From NCBI RefSeq assembly GCF_025369935.1, contig NZ_CP104467.1:1991001-2055000 (forward strand): DNA of 64,000 bases, in the 5' to 3' direction. Made by a program: the position numbers and the translations under genes. This DNA comes from Paenibacillus andongensis. Its GTDB lineage: Bacteria; Bacillota; Bacilli; Paenibacillales; NBRC-103111. This document shows, one piece after another, positions 1 through 10,599 of this stretch; positions within the stretch are counted from its first letter, which is position 1; each line of letters opens with the position of its first letter. The notes beneath the pieces were generated by a model. The model saw only the letters and a program-made list of their open reading frames with translations. It searched no databases and was not told where the DNA came from.

Positions 1-1400
1 TCATGTTAAGCGATCAACAGGAGGAGCAGATCAATGCCCTCGGTTTGCCCTTTTTGAAAGTAGTGAAGATGGAGGATCGTTATCCGTCAGGCATGACGGC
101 GCGTCAATTGATCGGGTTTATTGGACAAAATCCGGATAGAGTGATGAGTATCTACGGTGCTGATCTGGAGAAAGGAAAAGTTGCGCTAACCTCGAAAATC
201 GGAGGTGCTGGACTGGAGAAAACGTTTGATCTTTGGCTTCGAGGCATTGGGGAGACGTCGATTTCTTATTTTACAGACGCAGGAAAAAGACCGTTAGCTG
301 GCCTAGATGCCCGAATGATTGCACCTGACAATACCTTCTATCCAGTCAAATTAGTGACGACTCTGGATTTAAGTGTGCAGCAGCGAATTGAAATTCTCAT
401 GGATAAGCTAAATATTCGCGAAGGTGCTGCTGTTGTTCAGGAAGTGGCACAAGGCGATATCGTCGCGATGGCGAGCAGACCCAACTTTGATCAGACAGAA
501 GTTGATCTGGCTAGCAATAACTGGAGCAATTATGCGCTCAAGGCGACGGCGCCTGGCTCGATTTTCAAAACAATTGTAGCTGCAGCAGCCTTGGATAAGG
601 GGGTCGTTGATCCCAAAGAAACTTTCAATTGTGAAGGTGCCCTTGGGAAATATGGCTTTACGTGTTGGAGAAGAGACGGACATGGTCCTTTAACGTTAGA
701 GCAGGGCTATGCGCAGTCCTGTAATATTGTGTTTGCCAAAGTTATGCAGCGGTTGACACCTGCTGAGTTGGAGAGCTATGCGCATAAGCTTGGTGTATTG
801 GATGAAGTGGGCTGGACGGGGAAGACGGATAGTGAGCAAATCCTTCATCAATTGGATACGGAGGAGCAAGGACAGCTATTTGGGGCCCATACCCCGCATA
901 ATGATGAGGGAGTGCTTATGCAAACAGCCATTGGTCAAAGAGATGTCAGGATGACCCCTTTGCAGGCGTCTAATATGATTGTTACCTTGCTGCATGGCGG
1001 AAAGGGTTATTCACCAAGAGTTGTACAAGAAATTCGCTATAAGACGGATCGTGTGATGGAGAAATTTCCTGTTCAAATAATAAATTCTGAGGCGGGGCGG
1101 GTTTCTGCAGCGACCAGTCGCACATTAGTAAACTGGATGAGAGAAGTGGTAACCGATGGAACGGGGCAAGGCTTAAAGGATGCCAAATGGAAGCTGGCTG
1201 GGAAATCTGGTACGGCACAATTAGAGACAGGAAAGCAAGAAAAGGTGAATCAGTGGTTTATTGGTTATGGACCCGTCGATTCACCGAAATATGCCGTTTC
1301 AGTTGTCATTAAGAACATGGATCCAACCGGGAGCAATAAGGCTATCCCTTTATTCAAAGGGATTATGGATATCCTAGCAAGTGATTTAAACGGTAGGTAA
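1..1400 (+). CDS. Class B penicillin-binding protein, transpeptidase part (5' truncated by window edge)
   Basis: Peptidoglycan D,D-transpeptidase of the PBP2/SpoVD/PbpI type, acting on the outer face of the membrane. The reading frame is open from the window edge, and the first visible residues already belong to the dimerisation domain, so the true start and the membrane anchor lie upstream. The catalytic motifs are present in order: SxxK as S-I-F-K near residue 186 of the visible part, S-C-N near 239, and K-S-G-T-A near 402. The 465 visible residues fit the rest of a protein of about 550-700. Its 3' end overlaps the convergent kinase gene by 15 bp. Which class B paralogue this is cannot be decided without the N-terminus. 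Confidence 0.88.
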   Translation, partial: MLSDQQEEQINALGLPFLKVVKMEDRYPSGMTARQLIGFIGQNPDRVMSIYGADLEKGKVALTSKIGGAGLEKTFDLWLRGIGETSISYFTDAGKRPLAGLDARMIAPDNTFYPVKLVTTLDLSVQQRIEILMDKLNIREGAAVVQEVAQGDIVAMASRPNFDQTEVDLASNNWSNYALKATAPGSIFKTIVAAAALDKGVVDPKETFNCEGALGKYGFTCWRRDGHGPLTLEQGYAQSCNIVFAKVMQRLTPAELESYAHKLGVLDEVGWTGKTDSEQILHQLDTEEQGQLFGAHTPHNDEGVLMQTAIGQRDVRMTPLQASNMIVTLLHGGKGYSPRVVQEIRYKTDRVMEKFPVQIINSEAGRVSAATSRTLVNWMREVVTDGTGQGLKDAKWKLAGKSGTAQLETGKQEKVNQWFIGYGPVDSPKYAVSVVIKNMDPTGSNKAIPLFKGIMDILASDLNGR

Positions 1401-2654
1401 TGAAATCGTAAAGCAAGTTCCTTGGTCTGGCTGGCTAGTTACTTCGATGTGTCCGCCAAAAGTTTTGATGATTCGATAGGAGACCATCATGCCAAGACCG
1501 GTGCCTTTATTTTTCGTTGAGTAAAAGGGTGTTCCGAGACGATCCACTTGCTCAGCAGTCATACCTATACCGTTATCTTTAATTTGTAAAATAACCTTGG
1601 AGCTTTTCTTGAAGCCGGTTATTTGTAGAGTGCCACCACTGGGCATAGCCTCGATGCCGTTTTTCGTTAAATTAACTAAGCATTGAATCATTTTTTCGCT
1701 GTTGGCTTTTACAAGAAGAGAAGACTCCATATCGATTTGAATTTCTACACCACGCATTGAAGCGTAGGGATTAATGAGATTGATTAATTTGAGAGATAAC
1801 GTGGACACATCCACTTCTTCGAGCTTCTCGGCTTGCGGCTTAGCGAAGGATAAGTAATCCGTAATAATGCTTTGTGCCCGGTCAATTTCTTCAATAACCA
1901 TAGTCGTATAAATACGTTTTTTCTCTTCAGTCACTTCGGACTGGCTGAGTATTTGCATAAAGCCGCGGGCAACCGTCATCGGGTTGCGAATTTCATGGGC
2001 GACAGAAGCAGCTAATTCGCTTAAAACATTCAGTTTCTCGGAACGCTGGACTTCTTGGCGCATCGCTATATTTTCTCGGATACGAACAATTAAATAAGTT
2101 AACAGCCACATCGTCAGCATGTGAACAATACAGAACAGTAAACCATATAGCAGAAAGCTTCTATCAACAGATACATTCGAATCGATGCGATACAGCATCG
2201 TCATGCAGAAAGTAGCTAGAGCGCTAATAAAGGCCAGAAGACTGGGAAACATCACTTTGGGGGTTCGGTACTTCCAATTGCTTAGGGCAATGAAAGCCAG
2301 GATGAAGGGTACGAGCAGAGCCGACAAGGAAACAATCCATAAAAAATTGGAACCATCCATGTAGTAGGTATAGGCTAGTATAGCTGCGGAGACAGTAAGC
2401 CCAGAAAGTATGCCACTGTACAGGAAAGCAATTAGTACAGGTATCGTGCGCAAATCAAAGTTGTTGCCAGTTATCGTGAAAAAGGGATGAGACATACAAA
2501 AAATGGCTGCCAATGAACAAATGATCGCGACAAATGATCGATTTGAAGGATTGAAGCTGATGGGACCGGGTCGATCCAGCACTAAAATATGACATAGCAG
2601 AATGGGGAGTGTTAAAGCTAATATATTGAGTAGTAAATCGTCAATTACATTCAA
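1386..2654 (-). CDS. Sensor histidine kinase with 5TM-LYT-like sensor (KinB-type)
   Basis: A 422-residue membrane kinase. Residues 1-190 hold about six hydrophobic segments resembling the 5TM-5TMR_LYT sensor. A HisKA domain follows, with the phospho-acceptor H220 in an AHEIRNP motif. The HATPase domain has an N box (NLTKNGIEA), a G1 box (DNGIGM) and a G2 box (KGTGLGM). KinB and related kinases feeding the sporulation phosphorelay have this architecture, and no response regulator lies next to it, which fits an orphan sporulation kinase. The link to sporulation is inference. The gene converges on the PBP gene with a 15-bp overlap, so transcripts from the two strands would overlap there. Confidence 0.85.
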   Translation of the reverse strand: MNVIDDLLLNILALTLPILLCHILVLDRPGPISFNPSNRSFVAIICSLAAIFCMSHPFFTITGNNFDLRTIPVLIAFLYSGILSGLTVSAAILAYTYYMDGSNFLWIVSLSALLVPFILAFIALSNWKYRTPKVMFPSLLAFISALATFCMTMLYRIDSNVSVDRSFLLYGLLFCIVHMLTMWLLTYLIVRIRENIAMRQEVQRSEKLNVLSELAASVAHEIRNPMTVARGFMQILSQSEVTEEKKRIYTTMVIEEIDRAQSIITDYLSFAKPQAEKLEEVDVSTLSLKLINLINPYASMRGVEIQIDMESSLLVKANSEKMIQCLVNLTKNGIEAMPSGGTLQITGFKKSSKVILQIKDNGIGMTAEQVDRLGTPFYSTKNKGTGLGMMVSYRIIKTFGGHIEVTSQPDQGTCFTISLPTV

Positions 2655-2824
2655 GGATCTCGCCTACTTAATTAAAAATTTGTGTTTATTTTTATTTCGA
2701 CAGAAAACCTGAAATTCCTTTGATTTCTTTCCAAAATTTTGATGTTTTTTGACAACTTCTGACGGAAACTTGCTGTTTATCCATTTTTCATGCAAAATGT
2801 TCCTTTTCCTATACATGCTCTTTA

Positions 2825-2853
2825 TTGCAGCATAGGCTTGTATCGCTTACAAT
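2825..2853 (+). promoter_or_regulatory. Sigma-A type promoter for the lipL-like gene
   Basis: TTGCAG (2825-2830), a 17-nt spacer and TACAAT (2848-2853), about 40 bp before the lipL-like start. It matches the vegetative consensus at most positions. Confidence 0.6.
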
Positions 2854-2895
2854 TCTATACATGGATATAAATTGTAGGCTCAGGAGATTAAGCAA

Positions 2896-3720
2896 ATGGC
2901 GACTTTAGAACTACCTTCTTCAATGGTCATTCATGATCGGTCCGGTGAAACCGCAACGCAACCTATCTTATATGCCTTTGCCCTGGAAGAACTTTTATGC
3001 CGAGCAATAGGTAAAACAGCACCACCGATTCTACACATATGGAGGCATCCTCGAGCCTTTGTGATGGGACTTAGAGACAGTCGACTTCCAGATGCGGCTG
3101 AGGGTAATGAATGGTTGCTAAGTCAAGGCTATGATACAGCGGTGAGAAACTCTGGTGGGGCAGCGGTGCCTCTCGATTTGGGCGTCGTGAATGTATCTCT
3201 GTTGTTACCCAAAAGCGCTGGTGACATGGAGCATCGCAAGGATTTCGATCTAATGGTAGCCTTGATTAGAGACGTCATGAGCACAATTACCAACCGTATC
3301 GATCAGGGCGAGGTGATGGGTTCATTTTGTCCGGGGGAATTCGATTTAAGTGTCGGCGGACGTAAATTTTGCGGCATTGCACAGCGCAGACAACAACATG
3401 CCCTATCGGTTCAAGCGTTCATTATTGTGGAAGGTCTGGGTGAAGCAAAAGCATCTTTGGCCAGAGGTTTTTACGAGCGCGCGGCGGGTTCAGCATCGCC
3501 AAACGACTATCCGCTGGTGGCGCCAGGGAGTATGGCAAGTTTATCGGAATGCTTACAAATAGAGTTAAGCGCGAAGCGTTTTACAGACAATTTGGTACAG
3601 GTGATGGCCGCCAAAGGTGTGAAAGTGCAGAGCCCTAGGGATATTCCGGGCTATCCGAGTGATGAAGAGATACAGAGCATGATGGAGCTTTTGAAGCAGC
3701 GTTATGCGATTAAACAATAA
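2896..3720 (+). CDS. lipL: Octanoyl-[GcvH]:protein N-octanoyltransferase / lipoate ligase A family (LipL-like)
   Basis: A 274-residue member of the LplA/LipB/LipM/LipL fold. It has the RNSGGAAVPLD segment at about 84-94, then Cys145 in a GSFCPGEFD stretch and the GGRKFCGIAQRR segment (Lys157). A cysteine here, with the VQAFIIVEG and MASLSE segments, resembles LipL, the amidotransferase that moves octanoyl or lipoyl groups from GcvH to E2 subunits. True lipoate ligases use only the lysine. The gene sits 1.2 kb before the pdh operon, whose E2 (PdhC) would be a substrate. LipM or another LplA-family enzyme remains possible. It ends at its own terminator. Confidence 0.72.
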   Translation: MATLELPSSMVIHDRSGETATQPILYAFALEELLCRAIGKTAPPILHIWRHPRAFVMGLRDSRLPDAAEGNEWLLSQGYDTAVRNSGGAAVPLDLGVVNVSLLLPKSAGDMEHRKDFDLMVALIRDVMSTITNRIDQGEVMGSFCPGEFDLSVGGRKFCGIAQRRQQHALSVQAFIIVEGLGEAKASLARGFYERAAGSASPNDYPLVAPGSMASLSECLQIELSAKRFTDNLVQVMAAKGVKVQSPRDIPGYPSDEEIQSMMELLKQRYAIKQ

Positions 3721-3722
3721 AT

Positions 3723-3772
3723 AAAAAGCGGCCCAACTTCGCGTCAGGTGACGGAAAGTGGACCGCTTTTTT
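3723..3772 (+). terminator. Rho-independent terminator after lipL-like gene
   Basis: AAAAAGCGG at 3723-3731 pairs with CCGCTTTTTT ending at 3772, with one internal mismatch. The symmetric A/T tails would let it stop transcription from both sides. Confidence 0.8.
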
Positions 3773-3893
3773 GCGTGTGAATTGTTGCAGTAATTACAAC
3801 ATTGATAAACGCTGGAGCCTAGTTACCTTCACGAAGCAGCTTAACAACTCTAAAACGAATTTTGGAGTTTTATTTGCCGCTACTATTTACTCA

Positions 3894-4625
3894 TCATGCT
3901 AGAAAATAATGAAGAGCCGCGTCCAACTCTCCTTGCCAAAATCCCCATAAATGTTTCCCGGGCTTCTCGATATAATGCAGCGCAACATTTTTATTTTCCA
4001 TCTCGGCTTTAGCCAGTCGGTTTTCTCTGACGAAATCAAAAGTCCCTCGTTCTGTTTTTACATCTGTTTCATCCAAGCCAATCAACATATACAGCTCAAG
4101 CCAGGACAAGTCGTCCTCCGCTTTGATACGTTCTCTGGTAATGTCGAAAAATGCGCCCGATAAGGATATAACACGGCAAAAAAGGCTAGGATAATCTAAG
4201 GCGAGATGCAAGGACACGGTCCCCCCAAGGGAATCCCCCGCCACAATGCGTTCGTTCCGTTCAGATCGAATCGGATAACGGCTTTCTACATAAGGGAGGA
4301 GTTCCTCTGCAAAGAAGCGGCAGTACGCATCATGACGTTCACCCTCAGGTGCATATTCCGAAGTGCGGTTACTATTATTGACATCGACACCGACGACAAT
4401 GGCAGGCTCCAAGCCTTCATCTAGAATACAGCGTGTGATTGTAGTCGCAATTCGGCCGAAATTAAAGAATTGTTCACCATCTTGGCAATAAATGACCGGA
4501 TAGGAGAGTAGTTCGTTGTAACCTGGAGGGAGATAAATGCGCAAGGAGCGATTTTCTCCGAGAAGGACAGAGGTGAGTTCATCTTTCACAATCGTTCTTT
4601 TATAAAAGCGAGAGTCATCCGACAT
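3894..4625 (-). CDS. Alpha/beta hydrolase, esterase D / Fes-like family
   Basis: A 243-residue cytoplasmic alpha/beta hydrolase. The nucleophile elbow is GDSLGG at about residues 130-135, followed by a short helix. A histidine in the C-terminal PGKHLWGFW segment can complete the triad, and an acidic residue lies in the LDETDVKTERG loop. This pattern matches the Esterase_D/enterochelin esterase group (PF00756), which hydrolyses esters including siderophore esters and S-formylglutathione-like substrates. No siderophore genes are adjacent, so the substrate is unknown. The gene stands alone on the minus strand between lipL and pdhA and is probably transcribed separately. Confidence 0.75.
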   Translation of the reverse strand: MSDDSRFYKRTIVKDELTSVLLGENRSLRIYLPPGYNELLSYPVIYCQDGEQFFNFGRIATTITRCILDEGLEPAIVVGVDVNNSNRTSEYAPEGERHDAYCRFFAEELLPYVESRYPIRSERNERIVAGDSLGGTVSLHLALDYPSLFCRVISLSGAFFDITRERIKAEDDLSWLELYMLIGLDETDVKTERGTFDFVRENRLAKAEMENKNVALHYIEKPGKHLWGFWQGELDAALHYFLA

Positions 4626-4884
4626 GGTTGTGCTCCTTTAACTTTCTTCTTTAGACCTAATTTGGTGTAGTAGTGTAAGCTTGTCGTTTAGAGGGTAATG
4701 TGTATTATAGCAGTTGTAAATTTTATGTTAACTGTATTATACATTTTCGGGAACTGTACTATTCACTCCTATGAAAAAAGGTCATATTGCATAGGGATGC
4801 TGGTGTACAATTCACAAAAACAGGTTTATAATAATACTATAACAGAAGTGTAGCTAGCAGGCATCAAAATCATATAAGAGGTGA

Positions 4885-5973
<1,089 letters not shown>

Positions 5974-5976
5974 ATG

Positions 5977-6055
5977 ATTACGATGCCAGTTTTTCTGGCG
6001 AAAAACTCAGCTTAAGCTTACGAAGCAAGTTTTCTCACGAAAACAATTAGGAGGC
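5977..6055 (+). promoter_or_regulatory. Double-hairpin leader element directly before the pdhB ribosome binding site
   Basis: The pdhA-pdhB spacer holds two consecutive small hairpins: GCCAG-TTTTT-CTGGC (5985-5999) and GTTTTC-TCAC-GAAAAC (6029-6044). The second is preceded by GCTTACGAAG and followed by TTAGGAGG, the pdhB ribosome binding site. Nearly the same order of blocks occurs before aas at 17891-17973. The element may act in translation coupling, mRNA processing or protein binding; its function is unknown. Confidence 0.6.
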
Positions 6056-6066
6056 ACGAAGAAGTC

Positions 6067-7047
6067 ATGGCACAAATGACGATGATTCAAGCGATAAAAG
6101 ACGCAATGCGCGTTGAACTGGAAAGAGATCCTAATGTAATTTTGTTCGGCGAAGACGTTGGCCATGTTGGTGGCGTATTCCGTGCTACGGAAGGATTACA
6201 AAAAGAATTCGGCGAAGATCGCGTATTCGATACGCCTCTGGCTGAATCTGCTATCGGCGGACTTGCTGTTGGTCTTGGTGTTCAAGGCTTCCGTCCGATC
6301 GCTGAAATTCAATTCGTAGGCTTTATTTATGAAGCGCTTGACCAAATTTGCGTGCAAGCAGCCCGTATGCGTTACCGTTCCGGCGGCCGTTACAATTCAC
6401 CAATCGTATTCCGTACGCCTTTTGGCGGCGGGGTAAAAGCGGCTGAGCTGCATACGGATGCACTCGAAGGCCTACTTGTTCAAACGCCAGGTATTAAAGT
6501 TGTCGTTCCTTCCAACCCTTATGATGCGAAGGGACTGCTCATTTCCGCGATTCGCGATAATGACCCTGTCTTCTTCATGGAGCATCTGAACTTATACCGC
6601 GCATTCCGTGCAGAAGTACCGGAAGGCGAATATACCATTGAGCTTGGTAAAGCGAACGTTGTTCGTGAAGGCTCCGATGTGACGGTAATTACTTACGGGG
6701 CTATGGTTCACACTTCTGTGAAAGCCGCTGAAGAGATCGAGAAAACACAAGGCGTAAAAGTTGAAGTCATCGATCTTCGTACGTTAATTCCGCTGGATAT
6801 TGAAACGATTGTAAATTCAATTAAGAAAACAAACCGTGCGATTATCGTACAAGAAGCGCAAAAAACATCCGGTGTAGCCGCAGAAGTAATTGCACAGATT
6901 AATGAAAAAGCGATTCTGCATCTGGAAGCTCCTGTTTTGCGTATTGCTCCTCCAGATACAGTTTATCCGTTCGCACAAATCGAAGACGCTTGGTTGCCTA
7001 GTCCAGCAAGTGTCATTGCAGGCATTAATCAAGTACTCGAATTCTAA
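6067..7047 (+). CDS. pdhB: Pyruvate dehydrogenase E1 component, beta subunit
   Basis: The beta chain of E1, forming the alpha2-beta2 heterotetramer with PdhA. 326 residues, full length. It has the typical transketolase pyrimidine-binding domain ([21 protein letters not shown]) and the C-terminal transketolase domain ([23 protein letters not shown]). An AGGAGG lies 11 nt before the ATG, just after the double-hairpin element. It is followed by pdhC after 31 bp. Confidence 0.95.
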   Translation: MAQMTMIQAIKDAMRVELERDPNVILFGEDVGHVGGVFRATEGLQKEFGEDRVFDTPLAESAIGGLAVGLGVQGFRPIAEIQFVGFIYEALDQICVQAARMRYRSGGRYNSPIVFRTPFGGGVKAAELHTDALEGLLVQTPGIKVVVPSNPYDAKGLLISAIRDNDPVFFMEHLNLYRAFRAEVPEGEYTIELGKANVVREGSDVTVITYGAMVHTSVKAAEEIEKTQGVKVEVIDLRTLIPLDIETIVNSIKKTNRAIIVQEAQKTSGVAAEVIAQINEKAILHLEAPVLRIAPPDTVYPFAQIEDAWLPSPASVIAGINQVLEF

Positions 7048-7078
7048 TCACAGTCGAAGGTAATAGGAGGTTGTGCAC

Positions 7079-8392
7079 GTGGCTTTGTTTGAATACAAGT
7101 TCCCAGAGCTTGGTGAGGGCATTCATGAAGGCGAGATCGTAAAGCTGTTGGTTAAAGCGGGTGACACCGTAACAGACGAAACGATTCTTATGGAAGTACA
7201 GAACGATAAAGCGGTCGTTGAAGTTCCATGTCCGGTTGAAGGTAAAGTTGTTTCTGTAGCCGTTAAAGAAGGACAAATTTGTAATATTGGCGAGCTCGTT
7301 ATGACGATTGAAGTGACAGGCGAGCTGCCTGCTGAGTCGATGCATCACAAGAGCGACAGCCACGCTGCGCCAGCTGCTACAGCTGTTGCGGTAGCACCAG
7401 CACCTGCAGCAGCGCCTGCGGCGGCTGCTCCAGCACCGTCATCAGTGCCAAGCGCTGGCGCAGGCCGCGAAGTGCTTGCGACGCCTAGCGTGCGCAAGCT
7501 GGCAAGAGAGCAAGGCATCACACTCGCAGAGGTGACGCCTACAGGTAAGCACGGCCGCGTAACACGCGAGGACGTGCTTGGCTTTAACGGAGCTGCGGCG
7601 GCAGCTCCGGCCGCAGTTGAGCCAGCTGCGTCATCAGTAGCAGCTGGCGGCACGACACCTGCGGCTGCGCAGCAGGTTGTCACAGGCGATCGCGTTGAGG
7701 AGCGGGTTCCGTTCAAAGGAATCCGGAAAGTTATCGCGAACGCTATGGTTAAATCCGTGTACACGGCTCCGCACGTGACATTGATGGACGAAATCGACGT
7801 ATCAGCACTAGTCGCACTGCGTGAGCGCACGAAGCCGCTCGCCGAGAAAAAAGGCGTGAAGTTGACTTACCTGCCTTTCATCGTGAAAGCATTGGTCGCG
7901 GCTTGCCGTCAATTCCCAGCGCTTAACGCAATGATCGACGAAGAGAAACAAGAGATCGTCTACAAAAAGTACTACAACATCGGGATTGCAACAGATACAG
8001 ATAACGGATTGCTTGTTCCTGTTATTCATGATGCAGACCGCAAAAATATATGGTCGATCGCTTCTTCGATTAAAGACCTTGCCGTTCGCGGTCGCGAAGG
8101 CAAATTGGCTCCGAACGAAATGAAAGGCGGCACGATCTCCATTACAAACATTGGCTCCGTAGGCGGTATGTTCTTCACGCCAGTTATCAACTTCCCTGAA
8201 GTTGCGATCCTGGGTGCAGGCCGTATCACGGAGAAACCAGTTGTGAAAAACGGACAAATCGTTGCAGCATCGGTTATGGCGCTTTCCTTGAGCTTCGACC
8301 ACCGTATCGTGGATGGAGCGACAGCACAAAGCTTCCTGAACTACATCAAACAGCTTCTGGCTGATCCAGAGCTTCTCGTCTTGGAGGTGTAA
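7079..8392 (+). CDS. pdhC: Pyruvate dehydrogenase E2, dihydrolipoamide acetyltransferase
   Basis: The core acyltransferase of the complex. One lipoyl domain (about 1-80) carries the lipoylation site K44 in NDKAVVEVP. An Ala/Pro-rich flexible linker follows, then the E1/E3-binding domain (about 132-168), a second linker, and the catalytic domain ending in the HRIVDG motif. I place the start at the GTG at 7079, 8 nt after AGGAGG, giving the MALFEYKFPELGEG N-terminus. An earlier in-frame GTG at 7073 is too close to the ribosome binding site. 437 residues. Confidence 0.95.
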   Translation: MALFEYKFPELGEGIHEGEIVKLLVKAGDTVTDETILMEVQNDKAVVEVPCPVEGKVVSVAVKEGQICNIGELVMTIEVTGELPAESMHHKSDSHAAPAATAVAVAPAPAAAPAAAAPAPSSVPSAGAGREVLATPSVRKLAREQGITLAEVTPTGKHGRVTREDVLGFNGAAAAAPAAVEPAASSVAAGGTTPAAAQQVVTGDRVEERVPFKGIRKVIANAMVKSVYTAPHVTLMDEIDVSALVALRERTKPLAEKKGVKLTYLPFIVKALVAACRQFPALNAMIDEEKQEIVYKKYYNIGIATDTDNGLLVPVIHDADRKNIWSIASSIKDLAVRGREGKLAPNEMKGGTISITNIGSVGGMFFTPVINFPEVAILGAGRITEKPVVKNGQIVAASVMALSLSFDHRIVDGATAQSFLNYIKQLLADPELLVLEV

Positions 8393-8396
8393 CAGC

Positions 8397-9812
8397 ATGG
8401 TAGTAGGAGATGCTTCTTTAGATATTGATTTGTTGGTCATTGGTGCAGGTCCCGGCGGTTACGTAGCTGCGATCCGTGCTGCTCAGCTTGGGCAAAGTGT
8501 TCTGATTGTTGATAAAGCGGAATGGGGCGGCGTGTGCTTAAACCGCGGCTGTATCCCATCCAAAGCTTTGATCTCTGCAGCTCACACCTATGAGCATGCA
8601 CAGCACGCTGATAGCATGGGTATCTCTGTGGAGAACGTGAAAGTAGACTTTGCAAAAGTACAAGCATGGAAAAACAGCATTGTTGCGAAACAAACGGGCG
8701 GCGTTGGCGCGCTGCTCAAAGGCAACAAGATCCAAACGTTCCAAGGCGAAGTGATGTTCATCAATGAACATGAAGCACGTGTGTTCAACGATGCAGAAGC
8801 CCCTCGCTACCGCTTCAAGCACTGCATTATCGCGACGGGTTCCCGTCCGATCGAGCTGAAAGCATTCCCATATGGCGGAAGAATCATTTCTTCCACAGAA
8901 GCGCTGAACTTGCCTGAAATTCCGAAAAGCATGGTCGTTATCGGCGGTGGCTATATCGGAATCGAGCTAGGTCAAACCTACGCGAAGTTCGGTACAAAAG
9001 TGACTGTGCTTGAAGGCTCCGATCATGTGCTTCCAGGCTTTGAAAAAGAATTTACGAAACTTGTTGCACGCAGTCTGGATAAAGTCGGCGTAGAGGTTCA
9101 TACCGAAGCTCTGGCACAATCCTGCACGAAAACGGAGAACGACGTTACCGTCACGTTCACAGTAAAAGGCGAAGAAAAGCAAGTGACAGCGGATTACGTA
9201 TTAGTAACTGTCGGTCGTCGTCCAAACACAGATGGCGAGCTTGGTCTTGACCTTATTAACTTGAAAATGACAGATCGCGGTTTAATCGAAGTCGATAACC
9301 AAGGCAGAACGAGCATTCCGCATATTTTCGCAATTGGTGATGTTGTACCTGGTCTTTCATTGGCGCACAAAGCTTCCTATGAAGCTAAAGTGGCTGCGGA
9401 AGCAATCGCGGGTCACTCCAGTATCGTAGATTACAAAGCAATGCCTGCTGTTGTATTCTCAGATCCGGAAATTGCTGGTGTAGGTTTGAGTGAAACTGAA
9501 GCGAAAGCACAAGGCATCAATGTAACAATTGGTAAATTCCCTTATGCAGCAAACGGTCGAGCTAACTCTTTGAACGCGGGTCAAGGCTTCGTGAAGCTTG
9601 TCGGAGACAAAGAAACAGGCCAACTGCTTGGTGGTCAAATCGTTGGTCCAGAAGCATCTAACTTGATCGGTGAGCTTGCTCTTGCGGTTGAGATGGGCGC
9701 TAACTTGGAGGACATCGCACTTACGATTCATGCACATCCAACTTTGACAGAAATGATCATGGATGCCGCGGAAGGTGCGCTTGGTCACCCGATTCACCAA
9801 CTCGGTAAATAA
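8397..9812 (+). CDS. pdhD: Dihydrolipoamide dehydrogenase (E3)
   Basis: The FAD-dependent disulfide oxidoreductase that reoxidises dihydrolipoamide and reduces NAD+. 471 residues. It has an FAD dinucleotide motif GAGPGG at 17-22, the redox-active pair C47/C52 in CLNRGC, an NAD motif (GGGYIGIE), and the C-terminal HAHPTLTE segment with the catalytic His. The ribosome binding site GGAGGTG lies inside the end of pdhC, 4 bp away, so translation is coupled. It could also serve other lipoyl complexes. Confidence 0.96.
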   Translation: MVVGDASLDIDLLVIGAGPGGYVAAIRAAQLGQSVLIVDKAEWGGVCLNRGCIPSKALISAAHTYEHAQHADSMGISVENVKVDFAKVQAWKNSIVAKQTGGVGALLKGNKIQTFQGEVMFINEHEARVFNDAEAPRYRFKHCIIATGSRPIELKAFPYGGRIISSTEALNLPEIPKSMVVIGGGYIGIELGQTYAKFGTKVTVLEGSDHVLPGFEKEFTKLVARSLDKVGVEVHTEALAQSCTKTENDVTVTFTVKGEEKQVTADYVLVTVGRRPNTDGELGLDLINLKMTDRGLIEVDNQGRTSIPHIFAIGDVVPGLSLAHKASYEAKVAAEAIAGHSSIVDYKAMPAVVFSDPEIAGVGLSETEAKAQGINVTIGKFPYAANGRANSLNAGQGFVKLVGDKETGQLLGGQIVGPEASNLIGELALAVEMGANLEDIALTIHAHPTLTEMIMDAAEGALGHPIHQLGK

Positions 9813-9849
9813 TTAGCTTTTATTCCTATAGTTTCTCTTACCTTTAGAT

Positions 9850-9900
9850 AAAAAGTCCCGAGAGTTTGGCATTAGCCGCTCTACGGGACTCTTTTTGTTT
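9850..9900 (+). terminator. Terminator at the end of the pdh operon
   Basis: AAAAGTCCCG at 9851-9860 pairs with CGGGACTCTTTTT (9884-9896) and is followed by a T run. It lies between two converging genes and can serve both strands. Confidence 0.85.
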
Positions 9901-10575
9901 TTATTCTTTGAATCTGGGATTTTTGATACCTTGCAGCAGCTTCTCCACCGTCTTGACGATTCGTGCACTGCGTGTTTCCTCACGTTTGGCTTCTGTAATC
10001 CACTGCACGTATTCCTTGCGGTTGCTGTAGGAAAGCGTTGCAAAGAAATCAGCTGCTATGGGATTCACGCGAAAAGCTTCTGCGAGATCATCCGGGACAA
10101 TAACAACTTTCTCACCAGTTGCTGATTCCGCATTAGTACTAGTAGTAGCCCGGTTAGCTAATCGCTCGCTGCGCGGCGTCTTCACGAGGCCGATAGGGCG
10201 AAACCGCATAGCTGACCACGTCTCGTCGATGGACACAAGACTCACGCCTTCAAACTGCAAATCGGTGACCGTTTGCCAGCCAGAGTCGCGATTGATGTCC
10301 GTTTTTAATTTTGAGGTTCCTTTGGGATAGTTGATCCACAGCATGCCCTCAGGTGTTACGGCCTTAATGGCTTTGGGAGCCAACTGCTGGACCTCAGTAA
10401 GCGTGTGGACGAATACCTGGACAAAATCATAAGCCATAGTAGATTCTATTTGATCCGTCACCAGAACGCCTTCAGGATAGGGTTTCAGCATGTCGAGATA
10501 CCCCTCTGGCGCGTTCATAATGAGTGCTCGTTTACAACTTCCTAAACGTAGCTTCTTAGCGAGCGCGTTTTCCAC
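9901..10575 (-). CDS. YdeI/OmpD-associated family protein with DUF3052-like N-terminus
   Basis: A 224-residue soluble protein with two parts. The first ~120 residues (starting LGSCKRALIMNAPEGYL, with MLWINYPKG) resemble the DUF3052 type. The C-terminus (about 160-218: DLAEAFRVNPIAADFFATLSYSNRKEYVQWITEAK) matches the helical YdeI/OmpD-associated domain (PF13376). No catalytic residues can be named and the biochemical role is unknown. It lies 24 bp downstream of serC on the same strand and so may be co-transcribed under the serC T-box. Confidence 0.7.
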   Translation of the reverse strand: MENALAKKLRLGSCKRALIMNAPEGYLDMLKPYPEGVLVTDQIESTMAYDFVQVFVHTLTEVQQLAPKAIKAVTPEGMLWINYPKGTSKLKTDINRDSGWQTVTDLQFEGVSLVSIDETWSAMRFRPIGLVKTPRSERLANRATTSTNAESATGEKVVIVPDDLAEAFRVNPIAADFFATLSYSNRKEYVQWITEAKREETRSARIVKTVEKLLQGIKNPRFKE

Positions 10576-10599
10576 GGAACTTCCTCATTTCTTTATGAT

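Noticed and set aside
7345-7830. 161-codon minus-strand ORF opposite pdhC
   Set aside because: Shadow of the Ala/Pro-rich linker region of PdhC.
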